In this document: one piece after another, positions 8,615 through 17,825 of the stretch
Layout of the letters: the number at the start of each line of letters is the position of its first letter
Position numbering within the stretch: the stretch's first letter is position 1
Assembly: GCF_000473045.1 (NCBI RefSeq)
Contig: NZ_AXAY01000003.1
Location: 310,001 to 374,000 of the forward strand
DNA length: 64,000 nt
Direction: 5' to 3'
Source of the DNA: Bradyrhizobium sp. WSM3983
Lineage (GTDB): Bacteria > Pseudomonadota > Alphaproteobacteria > Rhizobiales > Xanthobacteraceae
Translations under genes and position numbers: made by a program
The notes under the pieces: generated by a model
The model's input: only the letters and a program-made list of their open reading frames with translations
What the model was told of the DNA's origin: nothing
The model's database searches: none

Positions 8615-9979
8615 TCACCCGAACAGCGTATCCACCAGCAGCTTCACGTTCAAAACCACGATCACGCCTGCGACGATCCACGCGATCGCAGCGACTGACG
8701 TCGGTATCGCGAACTGGCCCATCTTGCGGCGGTCGGAGACGAAGCGCACCAGCGGGATGACCGCGAAGGGAAGCTGCATCGACAGCACGACCTGGCTGAA
8801 CACCAGAAGATCGGCCGTGCCGCGCTCCCCATAGATCACCGTGACGACGATCACCGGAACGATCGCAATGCCGCGGGTGACGAGACGACGGGCCCAGCTC
8901 GGCAGGCGCAGGTCGAGAAAGCCTTCCATCACGATCTGGCCGGCGAGCGTCGCCGTCACCGTTGAATTGAGGCCCGAGGCCAGCAGCGCGACCGCGAACA
9001 ATGTCGAGGCGATGCCGAGGCCGAGCAGCGGTGACAACAATTCGAACGCCTGCCCGATCTCGGCAACGTCCGAATGACCGCTCTTATGGAACGTCGCAGC
9101 CGCCACCACGAGGATCGCTGCATTGATGAACAGCGCCAGCATCAGCGCGATGGTGGAATCCGTCGTCGCCCATTTGATCGCTTCGCGCCGGCCCTCGTCA
9201 TTACGTTCATAGGCGCGCGTCTGCACGATCGACGAATGCAGGTACAGATTATGCGGCATCACGGTGGCGCCGATGATGCCGATCGCGATGTAGAGCATGT
9301 CAGGGTTGGTGAAGATCTCGGTCGCCGGCACGAACCCCCTGAGCATCTCGGCAACCGGCGGCGCTGCCGCGGCAAGCTGGACCGTGAAGCAAACTGCGAT
9401 CACGACGAGGAGTGCAATGACGAAGGCCTCGAGGAAACGGAAGCCGCGGTTCATCAGGATCAGCAGCAGGAACGCGTCCATCGCTGCGATCAGCGCGCCG
9501 CCGACCAGGGGAATGCCGAACAGGAGTTTCAGCGCGATCGCGGTGCCGATGACCTCGGCGAGATCGCAGGCAATGATCGCCGCTTCGCAGGCGAGCCAGA
9601 GCAGGAAATTCACCGCCGGCGAATAGGTGGCGCGACAGGCCTGCGCGAGATCGCGGTCGGTGACGATGCCAAGCCGCGCAGCCAGCGACTGCAGCAGGAT
9701 CGCCATCAAATTCGAGAGCAGGATGACCGAGAGCAGCGCGTAGCCGAACTTCGATCCACCGGCGAGGTCGGTCGCCCAGTTGCCGGGGTCCATGTAGCCG
9801 ACCGAGACCATGTAGCCCGGGCCGACGAAGGCCAGCAGCCGCCGCCACCACGCCCCCCCTGCGGGGATGGCGACCGTGGCGTTCACTTCGGCCAGGCTCT
9901 TCGTCGTCGGCGCGTCGTCGCGCCAGCCGGCGGCGTCCTGGGTCAGTTCCTGGGTGAGATCGGGCGATCGGGCATCCAT
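8615..9979 (-). CDS. mntH: Nramp-family Mn(II)/Fe(II) proton symporter MntH
   Basis: A 454-residue Nramp transporter of the inner membrane that imports Mn(II), and Fe(II) less well, with protons. It shows the TM1 metal motif DPGN (in [11 protein letters not shown]) and the TM6 metal motif MPHN ([14 protein letters not shown]), with about eleven hydrophobic segments. I chose ATG 9979 (MDARSPDL) over the in-frame start at 10030, which would put the putative operator inside the gene. No clear Shine-Dalgarno precedes 9979, and a promoter-like pair lies so close that the message may be leaderless. In Bradyrhizobium MntH is the main Mn(II) importer and is repressed by the Fur homologue Mur; the repeats upstream fit that. 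It is divergent from an MFS gene. Confidence 0.95.
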   Translation of the reverse strand: MDARSPDLTQELTQDAAGWRDDAPTTKSLAEVNATVAIPAGGAWWRRLLAFVGPGYMVSVGYMDPGNWATDLAGGSKFGYALLSVILLSNLMAILLQSLAARLGIVTDRDLAQACRATYSPAVNFLLWLACEAAIIACDLAEVIGTAIALKLLFGIPLVGGALIAAMDAFLLLILMNRGFRFLEAFVIALLVVIAVCFTVQLAAAAPPVAEMLRGFVPATEIFTNPDMLYIAIGIIGATVMPHNLYLHSSIVQTRAYERNDEGRREAIKWATTDSTIALMLALFINAAILVVAAATFHKSGHSDVAEIGQAFELLSPLLGLGIASTLFAVALLASGLNSTVTATLAGQIVMEGFLDLRLPSWARRLVTRGIAIVPVIVVTVIYGERGTADLLVFSQVVLSMQLPFAVIPLVRFVSDRRKMGQFAIPTSVAAIAWIVAGVIVVLNVKLLVDTLFG

Positions 9980-9985
9980 GTTGGC

Positions 9986-10031
9986 ACAATACCGATGTCG
10001 AACCTTATTGCAACTCATTTGCAACTGCATC
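9986..10031 (-). promoter_or_regulatory. mntH promoter with Mur-like direct-repeat operator
   Basis: On the + strand, TGCAAC at 10009-10014, TGCAAC at 10020-10025 and TGCATC at 10026-10031 form three related hexamers, like the TGCATC-type direct repeats known as Bradyrhizobium Fur/Mur targets. Read on the minus strand, TTGCAA (10008-10013) and TATTGT (9986-9991) have a 16-base spacer and make a -35/-10 pair overlapping the first hexamer. The -10 ends six bases before the mntH ATG. Assignment to Mur is inference. Confidence 0.6.
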
Positions 10032-10149
10032 TAGCCGCATCGGTTCCCTGCGACCGCCTCGTTTTGCCCCAGCCTGTCGGGAAGCGGGTGGGTTTGGCCG
10101 TCCCCGGAAGCCGATACTGGCGCCAATCCGACTTTGCAGGAAATGAGCC

Positions 10150-11394
10150 ATGTCAAATCCGCCCCGCCTCCCTGAGACCTTCAACCGCCTGGCCTGGTCC
10201 AACCTCGCGGCCCAGTCGGCCGAGCAGATCGCGCTGGCCGCGGCCCCCATCGTCGCGGTGCTGACGCTGGGTGTGGCCGAGGGCCAGACCGGCCTGCTCC
10301 AGACCGCTCTCACCCTGCCCTTCGTCCTGTTCGCCATCCCCGCCGGCCTGCTCGCCGACCGCATCTCCCGCCGCTCGCTGATGGCGGGCGCCGAGGCGCT
10401 GCGCGCGGTGGCCCTCGCGGCGATCGTGCTCCTGCTCGCGCTCGGTGTGCTCAATCTGTCGTTGCTCGCGCTGCTCGGCTTTGCCGCCGTGTGCGGCACC
10501 GTCGTCTACAGCGTCGCCGCACCGGCGCTCGTGCCCTCTCTGGTGAGCGCGGAGCTGTTGCCGGCGGCGAATGCCCGGATCGAGCTTGCCCGTACCATCG
10601 CCTTCGCAAGCGGTCCCGCGCTCGGCGGCGCGCTTGTCGGCTGGTGGGGCGCAAGCCCGGCCTTCGGCTTTGCCGCAGCGCTCTCGGCTATCGCCGTGGT
10701 GCTGCTCTCCGGCATCTACGAGCCCGCGCGCGCACCGGTGCCGCGTCGCCATCCGTTCCAGGACATCCGCGAAGGCGCAGCCTTCGTGTTTCATCATCCG
10801 CTGCTGCGGCCGGTGTTCATCACGCAGTTCATCTTCAACACCGGCTGGTTCCTGCAGATCGCGGTATTCGTGCCCTACGCGGTGCGCCATCTCGGCTTGA
10901 CCGCCGCCGGCGTCGGCACCGTGCTGACGATGTACGGCGTCGGCATGGTGATCGGCGCGCTATTCGCCACGCGCGTGATGAAGCGCATCGCGTTCGGCAC
11001 CGTGGTCGGCCTCGGCCCGGTCACCGGCTTCGTCGCTGCGGTGGTGATGGCGCTGACGGTGCTGGTGCCCTCGCCGTGGCTTGCGGGCCTCAGCTTCTTC
11101 CTGCTCGGCGTCGGCCCGATCCTGTGGGTGATCTCGACCACGACCTTGCGCCAGTCGGTGACGCCGCCGCGGCTGTTGGGGCGGGTATCCGCGATCAACA
11201 TCATGAGCTACGGCGCCCGCCCGCTCGGCTCGGCGCTCGGCGCGATCGTCGGCGGCTTCTGGAGCGCGGAAGCGTGCCTCTATCTCGCTGCGGCCGTGTT
11301 CGGCGTGCAAGCGCTGATCATTTGGCTCTCGCCCGCGGTGGTGCTGGACCGGCAGCCGGCCATGGTGGGGGACGAAGCGCCGGCGCGGTGCTAA
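10150..11394 (+). CDS. MFS transporter, EntS-like
   Basis: A 414-residue inner-membrane carrier with about twelve hydrophobic segments and the MFS loop 2-3 motif GLLADRISRRSLM. The layout (LPFVLFAIPAGLLADR, then PALVPSLVSAELLPAANAR and ARTIAFASGPALGGALVG) is typical of the enterobactin-exporter-like/DHA3 branch of the superfamily. The substrate is unknown; export of a small molecule or drug is likely. ATG 10150 is preceded by AGGAAA. The gene is divergent from mntH and shares the short intergenic space holding the Mur-like repeats, so metal-dependent expression is possible but not shown. Its 3' end overlaps the convergent cyclase gene by four bases. Confidence 0.88.
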   Translation: MSNPPRLPETFNRLAWSNLAAQSAEQIALAAAPIVAVLTLGVAEGQTGLLQTALTLPFVLFAIPAGLLADRISRRSLMAGAEALRAVALAAIVLLLALGVLNLSLLALLGFAAVCGTVVYSVAAPALVPSLVSAELLPAANARIELARTIAFASGPALGGALVGWWGASPAFGFAAALSAIAVVLLSGIYEPARAPVPRRHPFQDIREGAAFVFHHPLLRPVFITQFIFNTGWFLQIAVFVPYAVRHLGLTAAGVGTVLTMYGVGMVIGALFATRVMKRIAFGTVVGLGPVTGFVAAVVMALTVLVPSPWLAGLSFFLLGVGPILWVISTTTLRQSVTPPRLLGRVSAINIMSYGARPLGSALGAIVGGFWSAEACLYLAAAVFGVQALIIWLSPAVVLDRQPAMVGDEAPARC

Positions 11395-12650
11395 TTCGCC
11401 AGATACCGCTCGTAGCTCCCGGTCACCGGCTCGCTCGAATCGACCTCGGGATCAAGGGTGTAGAGATCCTGCGCGCGGCCGATGCCGCGCAGCGCATAGC
11501 GGCCGGTGGAGACGAGGTAGCGGCGGCCGGAAGCGTCCAGGCCCTTGTAGAATTCCGCCGACGCCAGCAGCTCGCGATCGACCGAGCGGCTCATCGAGGC
11601 GATGCGGCTGACCTCGTTCACCGTCGGGCCCACCACGGTGAAATCGAGCCGGTCCTCGCTGCCGATATTGCCGTAAAAGACCTCGCCAACATGCAGGCCG
11701 ATATAGGCCGACGTGGTCGGACGGCCCTCCGCCGCCCGGCGTGCATTGAGCGCCGCGACATTCTTGCGGAACAGGTGCTCGGCCCGTAACGCGGCCCGTC
11801 GCGCATCCGCCATGTCCTCGCCCCAAAACATCGCAAGTACGCCATCGCCGATCAGCTTCAGCACGTCGCCGCCGCCATCGTGGATCGCGTCGATCACGGC
11901 CTGGGCATAGTCGTTGAGGAACGGGATGATCTCGTCCGGCCCGATGCTCTCGCTGATCCCGGTCGAGCCGCGCAAATCCGAATACCAGAGCACGGCGTTG
12001 ATGCGCTCGGTGACGCCGCGCGAGATACGCCCGCGCAGGACCTGCTCTGACGCATCGCGCCCGAGATAGACGCGCCCCAGCGTCCGAACAATGTCGACCT
12101 GCTGCGCCGATTTGATCGCCAGCCCCAGCACTGGCACGAGATCGCGCAGCGCGGCGAGCTCGGCTTCCGTAAAGCCATCGTCGCGTCGCGTGGTCCAGTA
12201 GGAGTAGAGGCAGTCCATCTGCCCGAGCGCTCCGGTCTCGCCAAAGCGGTGCACGAAAGCCAGGAAATGGCGGTGACCCGTTTCGGCAAGGTCGCCGATC
12301 TGCGAAAAATCGAGCGAGGGCGCGTCGGCGAGGTCGATCACCATCTCGTCATGGCCATGTTCGAGCAAATGATAAAATACCGAGCGGCGCCAGTTCTTGG
12401 CCGCGTCGCCCTCCGCCGTCGAGCCGTACTCGATGACGTCGCTCTCGTTGGTCGGCGTATCGCTCCAGCGGAAGGCGCGGCCCTCGTAGATCGGATGCAG
12501 CGTGTCGATGACGACGAGGCCGCGCGAGAGTTCCAGTCCGTCGGCGCGGCAGCGCTCGCAGAAGCCGCGCAGCAGTTCAGGTTCGGGCAGTCCGGTGAGC
12601 CCCTGGCCGGCCAGCCAGTTCATCAGCGCGAGGCGCGAGGTCAATTGCAT
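11391..12650 (-). CDS. Adenylate/guanylate cyclase with an N-terminal sensor-like region
   Basis: A 419-residue protein. The C-terminal half is a class III cyclase with all expected features: WYSDLRGST (metal Asp225), LKLIGDG (Lys265 and Asp269) and TVVGPTVNEVSRI (Asn345 and Arg349). The N-terminal ~200 residues (YEGRAFRWSD, then SVFYHLLEHGHDEM) look like a soluble GAF/PAS-like sensor. Bradyrhizobium genomes carry many cyclases of this build; the signal is unknown. No membrane segment is seen, so it is cytoplasmic. It is expected to make cAMP because the Lys and Asn/Arg are intact, unlike the cyclase at 4984-8166. It stands alone, convergent with the MFS gene. Confidence 0.9.
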   Translation of the reverse strand: MQLTSRLALMNWLAGQGLTGLPEPELLRGFCERCRADGLELSRGLVVIDTLHPIYEGRAFRWSDTPTNESDVIEYGSTAEGDAAKNWRRSVFYHLLEHGHDEMVIDLADAPSLDFSQIGDLAETGHRHFLAFVHRFGETGALGQMDCLYSYWTTRRDDGFTEAELAALRDLVPVLGLAIKSAQQVDIVRTLGRVYLGRDASEQVLRGRISRGVTERINAVLWYSDLRGSTGISESIGPDEIIPFLNDYAQAVIDAIHDGGGDVLKLIGDGVLAMFWGEDMADARRAALRAEHLFRKNVAALNARRAAEGRPTTSAYIGLHVGEVFYGNIGSEDRLDFTVVGPTVNEVSRIASMSRSVDRELLASAEFYKGLDASGRRYLVSTGRYALRGIGRAQDLYTLDPEVDSSEPVTGSYERYLAN

Positions 12651-12816
12651 ACGCCATTATGGCGTGCATTCGTGACGAGCGAAAGGCCACGCGCAGACCG
12701 TGTGCAGACCAAGGTCCCGCCTGCAGCAGATCGAATATGCCGCGGACGCTGTTGACGCGCTCTCGCCTCGGGCCGCAAATGCAAATGATGACACCGCCGA
12801 TCAGAAATACGGGGAC

Positions 12817-13974
12817 ATGAGCCAGCGCCAGCTTCCAATCATCCTGGCGCTCGGCACGACGCAGACCCTGGCCTGGGCTTCCAGCTATTATTTGCCGGCC
12901 CTGCTTGCGGATCCGATGGCGCACGACCTCGGCATCTCCACCAACTGGATCTTTGGCGCGTTCTCGGTCTCGCTCGTGATCTCCGCAATGTTGGGGCCGC
13001 GCATCGGCCGGCAGATTGATCTCGTCGGCGGGCGGCAGGTGCTATCGGCCTCGAACCTGACCATTGCCACCGGCCTCGTGCTTCTTGGGTTCTCGCAATC
13101 CGTTCCGGTGATGGCGCTCGCCTGGCTCGTGCTCGGCATCGGCATGGCGATGGGGCTGTATGACGCTGCCTTCGCCGCGCTCGGCCGCATCTACGGCACG
13201 GCGGCGCGCAGGCCCATCACCGGCATCACGCTGATGGCGGGCTTTGCCTCCACCATCGGCTGGCCCCTCACGGCCTGGGGCCTCACTCATATCGGCTGGC
13301 GCGACACGTGTTTCGCCTGGGCCGCCGCCAACATCCTGATCGGCCTGCCGCTCAATTTCTTCATGCTGCCGGCGATCAAGGGCGCGAAGCAGGCTGCGGC
13401 AACGGCCGACAAGCCACATCTCCCGCTCGACCGCACAATGTTTCTGCTCGCCTTCGTCTTTGCTGCGGTCTGGACCGTCACCGGCGCCATGGCCGTGCAT
13501 TTCCCGCGCATCCTGGAAACCATGGGCGCGACGCATATCGAGGCCATCGCGGCCGGCGCGCTGATCGGCCCGGCGCAGGTGGTCGCCCGCATCCTCGAAG
13601 CGAGCTTTCTCTCCCGCTTCCATCCGCTGTGGTCGACGCGGCTCGCCTGCCTCACCCATCCGATCGGAGCTGCCGTCGTCGCCATCTTCGGCGCCCCCGC
13701 GGCCAGCGCCTTTGCGCTGTTGCACGGCTCCGGCAACGGCATTTTGACGATTGCCCGCGGAACGCTGCCGCTCTCGATCTTCGGCCCGAAGGATTTCGGC
13801 TATCGCCTCGGCATCATCGGCGCGCCGGCGCGGATGGCGCAAGCCGTGGCACCGCTGGCTTTCGGCCTGCTGATCGACGTCATGGGCGCCAAAGTGCTGA
13901 TGGTCTCATCCGCCCTCAGCCTGTCGGCGCTGGCGGCGTTGTTCCTGATCCGCGCAGCGCCTCGGCCGGATTGA
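12817..13974 (+). CDS. MFS transporter
   Basis: A 385-residue carrier with about twelve membrane segments, beginning MSQRQLPIILALGTTQTLAWA. The N-terminal half has GPRIGRQIDLVGGRQVL in the place of the MFS loop 2-3 motif. It resembles the branch of small-molecule MFS proteins that includes oxalate/formate antiporter-like carriers; substrate and direction are unknown. The frame is open back to 12700, but that 39-residue extension is hydrophilic and unlike an MFS N-terminus, so I use ATG 12817, which has GGGGAC directly before it. The next small gene begins 31 bases downstream in the same direction and may be co-transcribed. Confidence 0.85.
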   Translation: MSQRQLPIILALGTTQTLAWASSYYLPALLADPMAHDLGISTNWIFGAFSVSLVISAMLGPRIGRQIDLVGGRQVLSASNLTIATGLVLLGFSQSVPVMALAWLVLGIGMAMGLYDAAFAALGRIYGTAARRPITGITLMAGFASTIGWPLTAWGLTHIGWRDTCFAWAAANILIGLPLNFFMLPAIKGAKQAAATADKPHLPLDRTMFLLAFVFAAVWTVTGAMAVHFPRILETMGATHIEAIAAGALIGPAQVVARILEASFLSRFHPLWSTRLACLTHPIGAAVVAIFGAPAASAFALLHGSGNGILTIARGTLPLSIFGPKDFGYRLGIIGAPARMAQAVAPLAFGLLIDVMGAKVLMVSSALSLSALAALFLIRAAPRPD

Positions 13975-14005
13975 CCGTGCCACCGCTTTCGCGCACAAGC
14001 GCACC

Positions 14006-14197
14006 ATGACCGAAGACAGCCCCCCGCCCCGCACGTTCAAAGGCCTTCTGCGCTGGGCCATGACACCGCCGCAGGCCTGGGGCGTCTATCTCCTCGCCAT
14101 TCTGCTGGTGTGGCTGCTCTCGTTCTATGCCGGCACGCTGAAGCCGAAGAAGACGCCGGATGCGAGCCCGCCTACGGTCACGGCACCGAAGAGCTAA
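14006..14197 (+). CDS. Small single-span membrane protein, unknown
   Basis: A 63-residue protein with a hydrophilic N-terminus (MTEDSPPPRTFKGLLRWAM), one hydrophobic span at ~27-45 (WGVYLLAILLVWLLSFYAG) and a short Lys/Pro-rich tail. I do not recognise a family. Start and stop are clean, codon use matches the neighbours, and it lies 31 bases after the MFS gene, so it is probably real and co-transcribed. Its stop overlaps the convergent EamA gene by four bases. Confidence 0.6.
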   Translation: MTEDSPPPRTFKGLLRWAMTPPQAWGVYLLAILLVWLLSFYAGTLKPKKTPDASPPTVTAPKS

Positions 14198-15072
14198 GCC
14201 GGCTTCGCCTCGCTGGTCGCGATCCAAATCCCGGCGAACACGGCAACCAGCCCGATCAGAAGATTTGGCGTGATCGGCTCTCCGATCAGCAGTGCCGCCA
14301 ACAAGGTTGCCGCAATCGGATTGACCGTCATCGTGTTGGCGACCCGGGTCGGCGTCGCGCGCGCCAGCGCCATGACCCAGAGCATGAAGGCGAGCGCACC
14401 GCCGCCGGCGCCGAGATAGATTCCGGCGATCCACTGCGCCGTGGTGAAGTGCGCGAGAGCGGCAAAGCTGCCCTTCGCAAAACCCACGAGCACCAGCACC
14501 GCGGCGCCCGCGCCCATGCCGACGGTGAGAAAGCCGAGCGCGCTGGAGCGCTGCATTAGCGGCCGCGACAGCACGTTATAGAAAGCCATGCAGAACACCG
14601 CGCCGGTCATGATCAGTTCGCCGCGCCACGCGCCCGGCGGGCTCTGCGCGAGCCCCACGGCCAACGCCGCAGCCACGCCGAGCACGGCAATGCCGACGCC
14701 CGCGATCTTGCGCGCTGTCAGCCGTTCCACGCCGAGGATCGCACCGACGACCATGGTGTGAAGCGGTAGCGTTGCCAGCGCGAGACTCGCGCGCGCGGCG
14801 GTCGTGTAGGACACCGCGATATTGTAGAGGATGAAGAACAGGCCGAAGAAGCAGATGCCGAGCGCCATCACGGCCGGCCAGTCGGATCGCTGCGGCCAGC
14901 GGACGCGAAGCAGCAACGCGCACGGCAGCAGGCAGAGAAAACCGATCCCCCAGCGCAGGATCGCAAGCATGACCGGATCGGCACCTGCGACGAGATAACG
15001 GGTAATCGCTGCGGCGGTGCCGCCGATGCTGCTCGACGCCAGCGCGATCGCGACCCCGAGCCACTCCCCCAC
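14194..15072 (-). CDS. EamA/DMT-family permease
   Basis: A 292-residue inner-membrane protein with ten hydrophobic segments in two EamA repeats (GTAAAITRYLVAGADPVML early; GGGALAFMLWVMALARATPTR and LLAALLIGEPI in the second half). The family exports amino acids, metabolites or drugs; the substrate is unknown. The start is GTG 15072, preceded by GGGAGG at good spacing on the minus strand. The gene stands alone between convergent neighbours. Confidence 0.88.
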   Translation of the reverse strand: MGEWLGVAIALASSSIGGTAAAITRYLVAGADPVMLAILRWGIGFLCLLPCALLLRVRWPQRSDWPAVMALGICFFGLFFILYNIAVSYTTAARASLALATLPLHTMVVGAILGVERLTARKIAGVGIAVLGVAAALAVGLAQSPPGAWRGELIMTGAVFCMAFYNVLSRPLMQRSSALGFLTVGMGAGAAVLVLVGFAKGSFAALAHFTTAQWIAGIYLGAGGGALAFMLWVMALARATPTRVANTMTVNPIAATLLAALLIGEPITPNLLIGLVAVFAGIWIATSEAKPA

Positions 15073-15244
15073 CGCTGCCTCCCGTCCTGGAGCTTTTGGA
15101 GGCGCCTACCACAACCCTGCTGCCACCATCCTGGCAACAGGAGTGCCGGCGAATGCTAAAAACAGCTTGATGAGGTTGCGCTCGCGGTAGAGTCTGTTTC
15201 GCAACTATTCAATCGGGCGCTTGGCCTCTCCGATGAAGCGCGCA

Positions 15245-15886
15245 CTACAATCCCGGCGATCTCGCCGCCCAGGCCTTGGTGGCCTGGCAGCTTTCCATCG
15301 CTCGGACGTAGGCAGGGCGTGCCGTCGTGCGGGCGAGATAGTGCCGCTCGGTAGAACCGGGAACGTAGTTACCAGTTCGCAGGCCAAGCAGGAGGGCGTA
15401 GCTCACCGAGATATCGGCAGCAGTGAATCGGTCGCCGGCGAGATAGGGGCAATCCGCGAGGCGGCGGATAACCAAGTCCAGCCGGCTCTTGAAGGTCTCG
15501 AGTGCCCAGCAGGTAACCCGGGCATCTCGCTCGGCTTCGGGCGCCAGTTCGCGACCGACAAAGACGGCGTTCATCGGCCCGGCGAGCCCGGCCTCGCCTA
15601 AGTGCAGAAATTGCAGATAGGAAGCGAAGGCGGGATCGTCCGGGACGACGGCAAGCGAGCCTGAGCCGTGGCAGGCGAGCAGGTACTCAAGAATCGCGAT
15701 CGATTCGACCATGATCGTCTCGCCGTCCTGCAGTGCGGGAATGAAGCCGGCGGGGTTGATCGCGAGGAAATCGCGATCATTCTCGACTGCCAGCAGATCG
15801 ACCGGGCGCAGCCGATAAGCCAATCCTAATTCCTCAAGCAGCCAAATAACGCGGAAGCCACGACCTTCGCCATAGACGGTGAGCAT
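15245..15886 (-). CDS. Glutathione S-transferase family protein
   Basis: A 213-residue cytosolic GST. The thioredoxin-like N-terminal domain starts MLTVYGEGRGFRVIWLLEEL and contains NPAGFIPALQDG followed by VESIAILEYL, the usual cis-Pro and glutathione gamma-Glu-binding Glu-Ser region. The all-helical C-terminal domain has YLAGDRFTAADISV, the N-capping box conserved in GSTs. The residue usually activating glutathione (Ser/Cys/Tyr near 10) is not obvious. An in-frame extension to 16084 overlaps the lactonase gene and lacks GST character, so ATG 15886 is used. It lies 32 bases after the lactonase-like gene on the same strand and may share its transcript. Confidence 0.88.
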   Translation of the reverse strand: MLTVYGEGRGFRVIWLLEELGLAYRLRPVDLLAVENDRDFLAINPAGFIPALQDGETIMVESIAILEYLLACHGSGSLAVVPDDPAFASYLQFLHLGEAGLAGPMNAVFVGRELAPEAERDARVTCWALETFKSRLDLVIRRLADCPYLAGDRFTAADISVSYALLLGLRTGNYVPGSTERHYLARTTARPAYVRAMESCQATKAWAARSPGL

Positions 15887-15918
15887 AGTTAAGCGTTCCT
15901 GGATTGTGAGTTCACGAC

Positions 15919-16761
15919 CTACTCGTAAAACTCCGGCGACATCTTCTGGCTGTCGCGCTGCGCCTTGTCGTGGTTGATCCAGAGCTGCGCTTTCTCCTTG
16001 GTCAGCGTGTCCGCAATCTTCTGCATCGAGGCGAGCGACTGGTCCTTGCTGACATTGTTGACGGGAACGCGGCGGTTCTCCCAATTGCTCCTAAAGTGAA
16101 CGGCATCCCCGGACAGTACGACCGCGCCGGTCTTCGGCAATTTCACCAGCAATGACTGGTGTCCCGGCGTGTGGCCGGGCGTCGACAGGATGGTGATGCT
16201 GCCGTCGCCGAACACGTCCTTGTCGCCCACGAGCAACTCAACCGGATGCGAAGGCTTGAAGCGCGGCTCGTTGTTCGCGCCGGGCCAGTCATATTCGGCC
16301 TTCTGCACATAGAGCGTGGCCTGCGGAAACATCTCGACATTGCCGATGTGGTCGGGATGGGTGTGGGAGACGCCCATCGCCTTGATGTCAGCGGGCTTGA
16401 CGCCGATCTGCTCGAGCTGCGATGCGAGCGTCTTCGGCCGCTTCCAGGTCACGGCCTTGGGATCGGCAGGCGCAAGCCCATTCGGCATCGCGGCGACCGC
16501 GTCGGGGATGCCGGTGTCCCACAGGAACCAGTCCTGCTTGTGCTTGATGAGATAGCAGGTGTCGACGAAGTCCATCGACTGGCCTTCGTTCACCCCGGGT
16601 GACCAGCGCCCGATGTCGCCGGCGACGCCCTCGCCGCAATTCATGATGTAGAGCTTCTCGACGCCGGATTGTTCCGACTGTGCGAGCGCGGTCTGGCCGG
16701 ACGACGCGAGCGCAACAACGGCGAGAGCGAGCGTGATTTTGGACATGATCTTGGGCGTCAT
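15919..16761 (-). CDS. Exported metallo-beta-lactamase-fold hydrolase, AHL-lactonase-like
   Basis: A 280-residue protein with a Sec signal peptide (KITLALAVVALASSGQTALA) starting at ATG 16761, preceded by GGAGGGACC. The MBL metal site is complete: HTHPDH, then His in GHTPGHQS, Asp in LSGDAVHF and a C-terminal His in WINHD. The layout (YIMNCGEG, SPGVN, FVDTCYLIKH, LWDTG) matches the N-acyl-homoserine lactonase branch, whose members open the lactone ring of quorum signals. Because it is exported, it would act in the periplasm or outside. The substrate is inferred; other lactones or esters are possible. A GST gene follows 32 bases downstream. Confidence 0.88.
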   Translation of the reverse strand: MTPKIMSKITLALAVVALASSGQTALAQSEQSGVEKLYIMNCGEGVAGDIGRWSPGVNEGQSMDFVDTCYLIKHKQDWFLWDTGIPDAVAAMPNGLAPADPKAVTWKRPKTLASQLEQIGVKPADIKAMGVSHTHPDHIGNVEMFPQATLYVQKAEYDWPGANNEPRFKPSHPVELLVGDKDVFGDGSITILSTPGHTPGHQSLLVKLPKTGAVVLSGDAVHFRSNWENRRVPVNNVSKDQSLASMQKIADTLTKEKAQLWINHDKAQRDSQKMSPEFYE

Positions 16762-17006
16762 CTTGGTCCCTCCTTGCAGCGCCTTCCTGCTGCGACTGAG
16801 GATCAACCCCGACCTCGCCGCAGAATTCCGCCTCCACCCACCGTAGGTCGCGGCAGCATATCTTTCTAACGTTCAATGCCAATGAAACCGGCGATTGACA
16901 GGACGGCGCGGTTTCGCTGTAATCAGCGCCATGGGGATTTGAGCGATCTCCCCACGAGGCGACATGCCCAAGTATCGCGTCCCGTTTGATTATGCGAGGA
17001 CGCATC

Positions 17007-17825
17007 ATGTCAACATTCACGACCATATCATCCGACAAATTGGCGCGCCTGATCGGCACGGCCAATGCCCCTGTCTTGATCGACGTGCGGACGGAGGAGG
17101 ATTTTGCCGCCGACCCGCGGTTGATCCCCGGCTCCATCAAGCTCAGCCACGAGACCGTTGCGGAATGGGGCGGCGACTTCGCCGGCCGCCGGGCCATCGT
17201 CTCCTGTTTCCGCGGCGAGAAACTCGCGCAGGGCACCGCGGCCTGGCTGCGCCAGCTCGGCGCTGAAGCCGAAACGCTGGAAGGCGGCTTCGAAGGCTGG
17301 AGGGAAGCAAAGCTGCCGCTGCTCGACACGCGAAAGCTGCCGCCGCGCGATTCGAAGGGACGCACAATCTGGGTGACGCGCGCGCGGCCCAAGATCGACC
17401 GCATCGCCTGCCCCTGGCTGATCCGTCGCTTCGTCGATCCCAATGCGGTGTTCCTCTACGTAGCACCGTCCGAGGTCGTCGCCGTCGGTGAACGCTTCAA
17501 CGCCGACCCCTTCGACATCGAGAACGTGTTCTGGAGCCACCGCGGCGAGCTCTGCACCTTCGATGTTATGATCGAGGAGTTCGGGATCGCGACGCCGGCG
17601 CTGCTGCGGCTGGCCACCCTGGTGCGCGGCGCCGACACAGCCCGGCCGGACCTCGCGCCGGAAGCGCCCGGCCTGCTCGCCGCCTCCCTCGGGCTGTCGC
17701 GGATCTACGATGACGACCTCGAACAACTCGAGGCCGGCATGCTGCTCTACGACGCCTTCTATCGCTGGTGCCGCGACGCGACCGGAGAAACCCACAACTG
17801 GCCGACCAACAAGGTGAAGGCGTAA
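17007..17825 (+). CDS. chrB: Rhodanese-ChrB fusion, chromate resistance protein
   Basis: A 272-residue protein with two domains. A rhodanese-like N-terminus (residues ~5-105) includes VLIDVRTEEDF and the active-site loop SCFRGEKLAQG, whose Cys is present. A ChrB C-terminal domain follows (WVTRARPKIDRIACPWLIRRFVDP, then FDIENVFWSHRGELCTFDVMI). ChrB proteins are chromate-responsive regulators or accessory reductases of ChrA. ATG 17007 is chosen because GAGGA lies seven bases upstream. The stop TAA overlaps the chrA ATG (TAATG), so the two are translationally coupled. Confidence 0.9.
   Translation: MSTFTTISSDKLARLIGTANAPVLIDVRTEEDFAADPRLIPGSIKLSHETVAEWGGDFAGRRAIVSCFRGEKLAQGTAAWLRQLGAEAETLEGGFEGWREAKLPLLDTRKLPPRDSKGRTIWVTRARPKIDRIACPWLIRRFVDPNAVFLYVAPSEVVAVGERFNADPFDIENVFWSHRGELCTFDVMIEEFGIATPALLRLATLVRGADTARPDLAPEAPGLLAASLGLSRIYDDDLEQLEAGMLLYDAFYRWCRDATGETHNWPTNKVKA

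Noticed and set aside
16948..17006. Alternative chrB start at 16964 or 16986
   Set aside because: 16964 is in another frame, and 16986 lacks a ribosome site, while 17007 has GAGGA at correct spacing.
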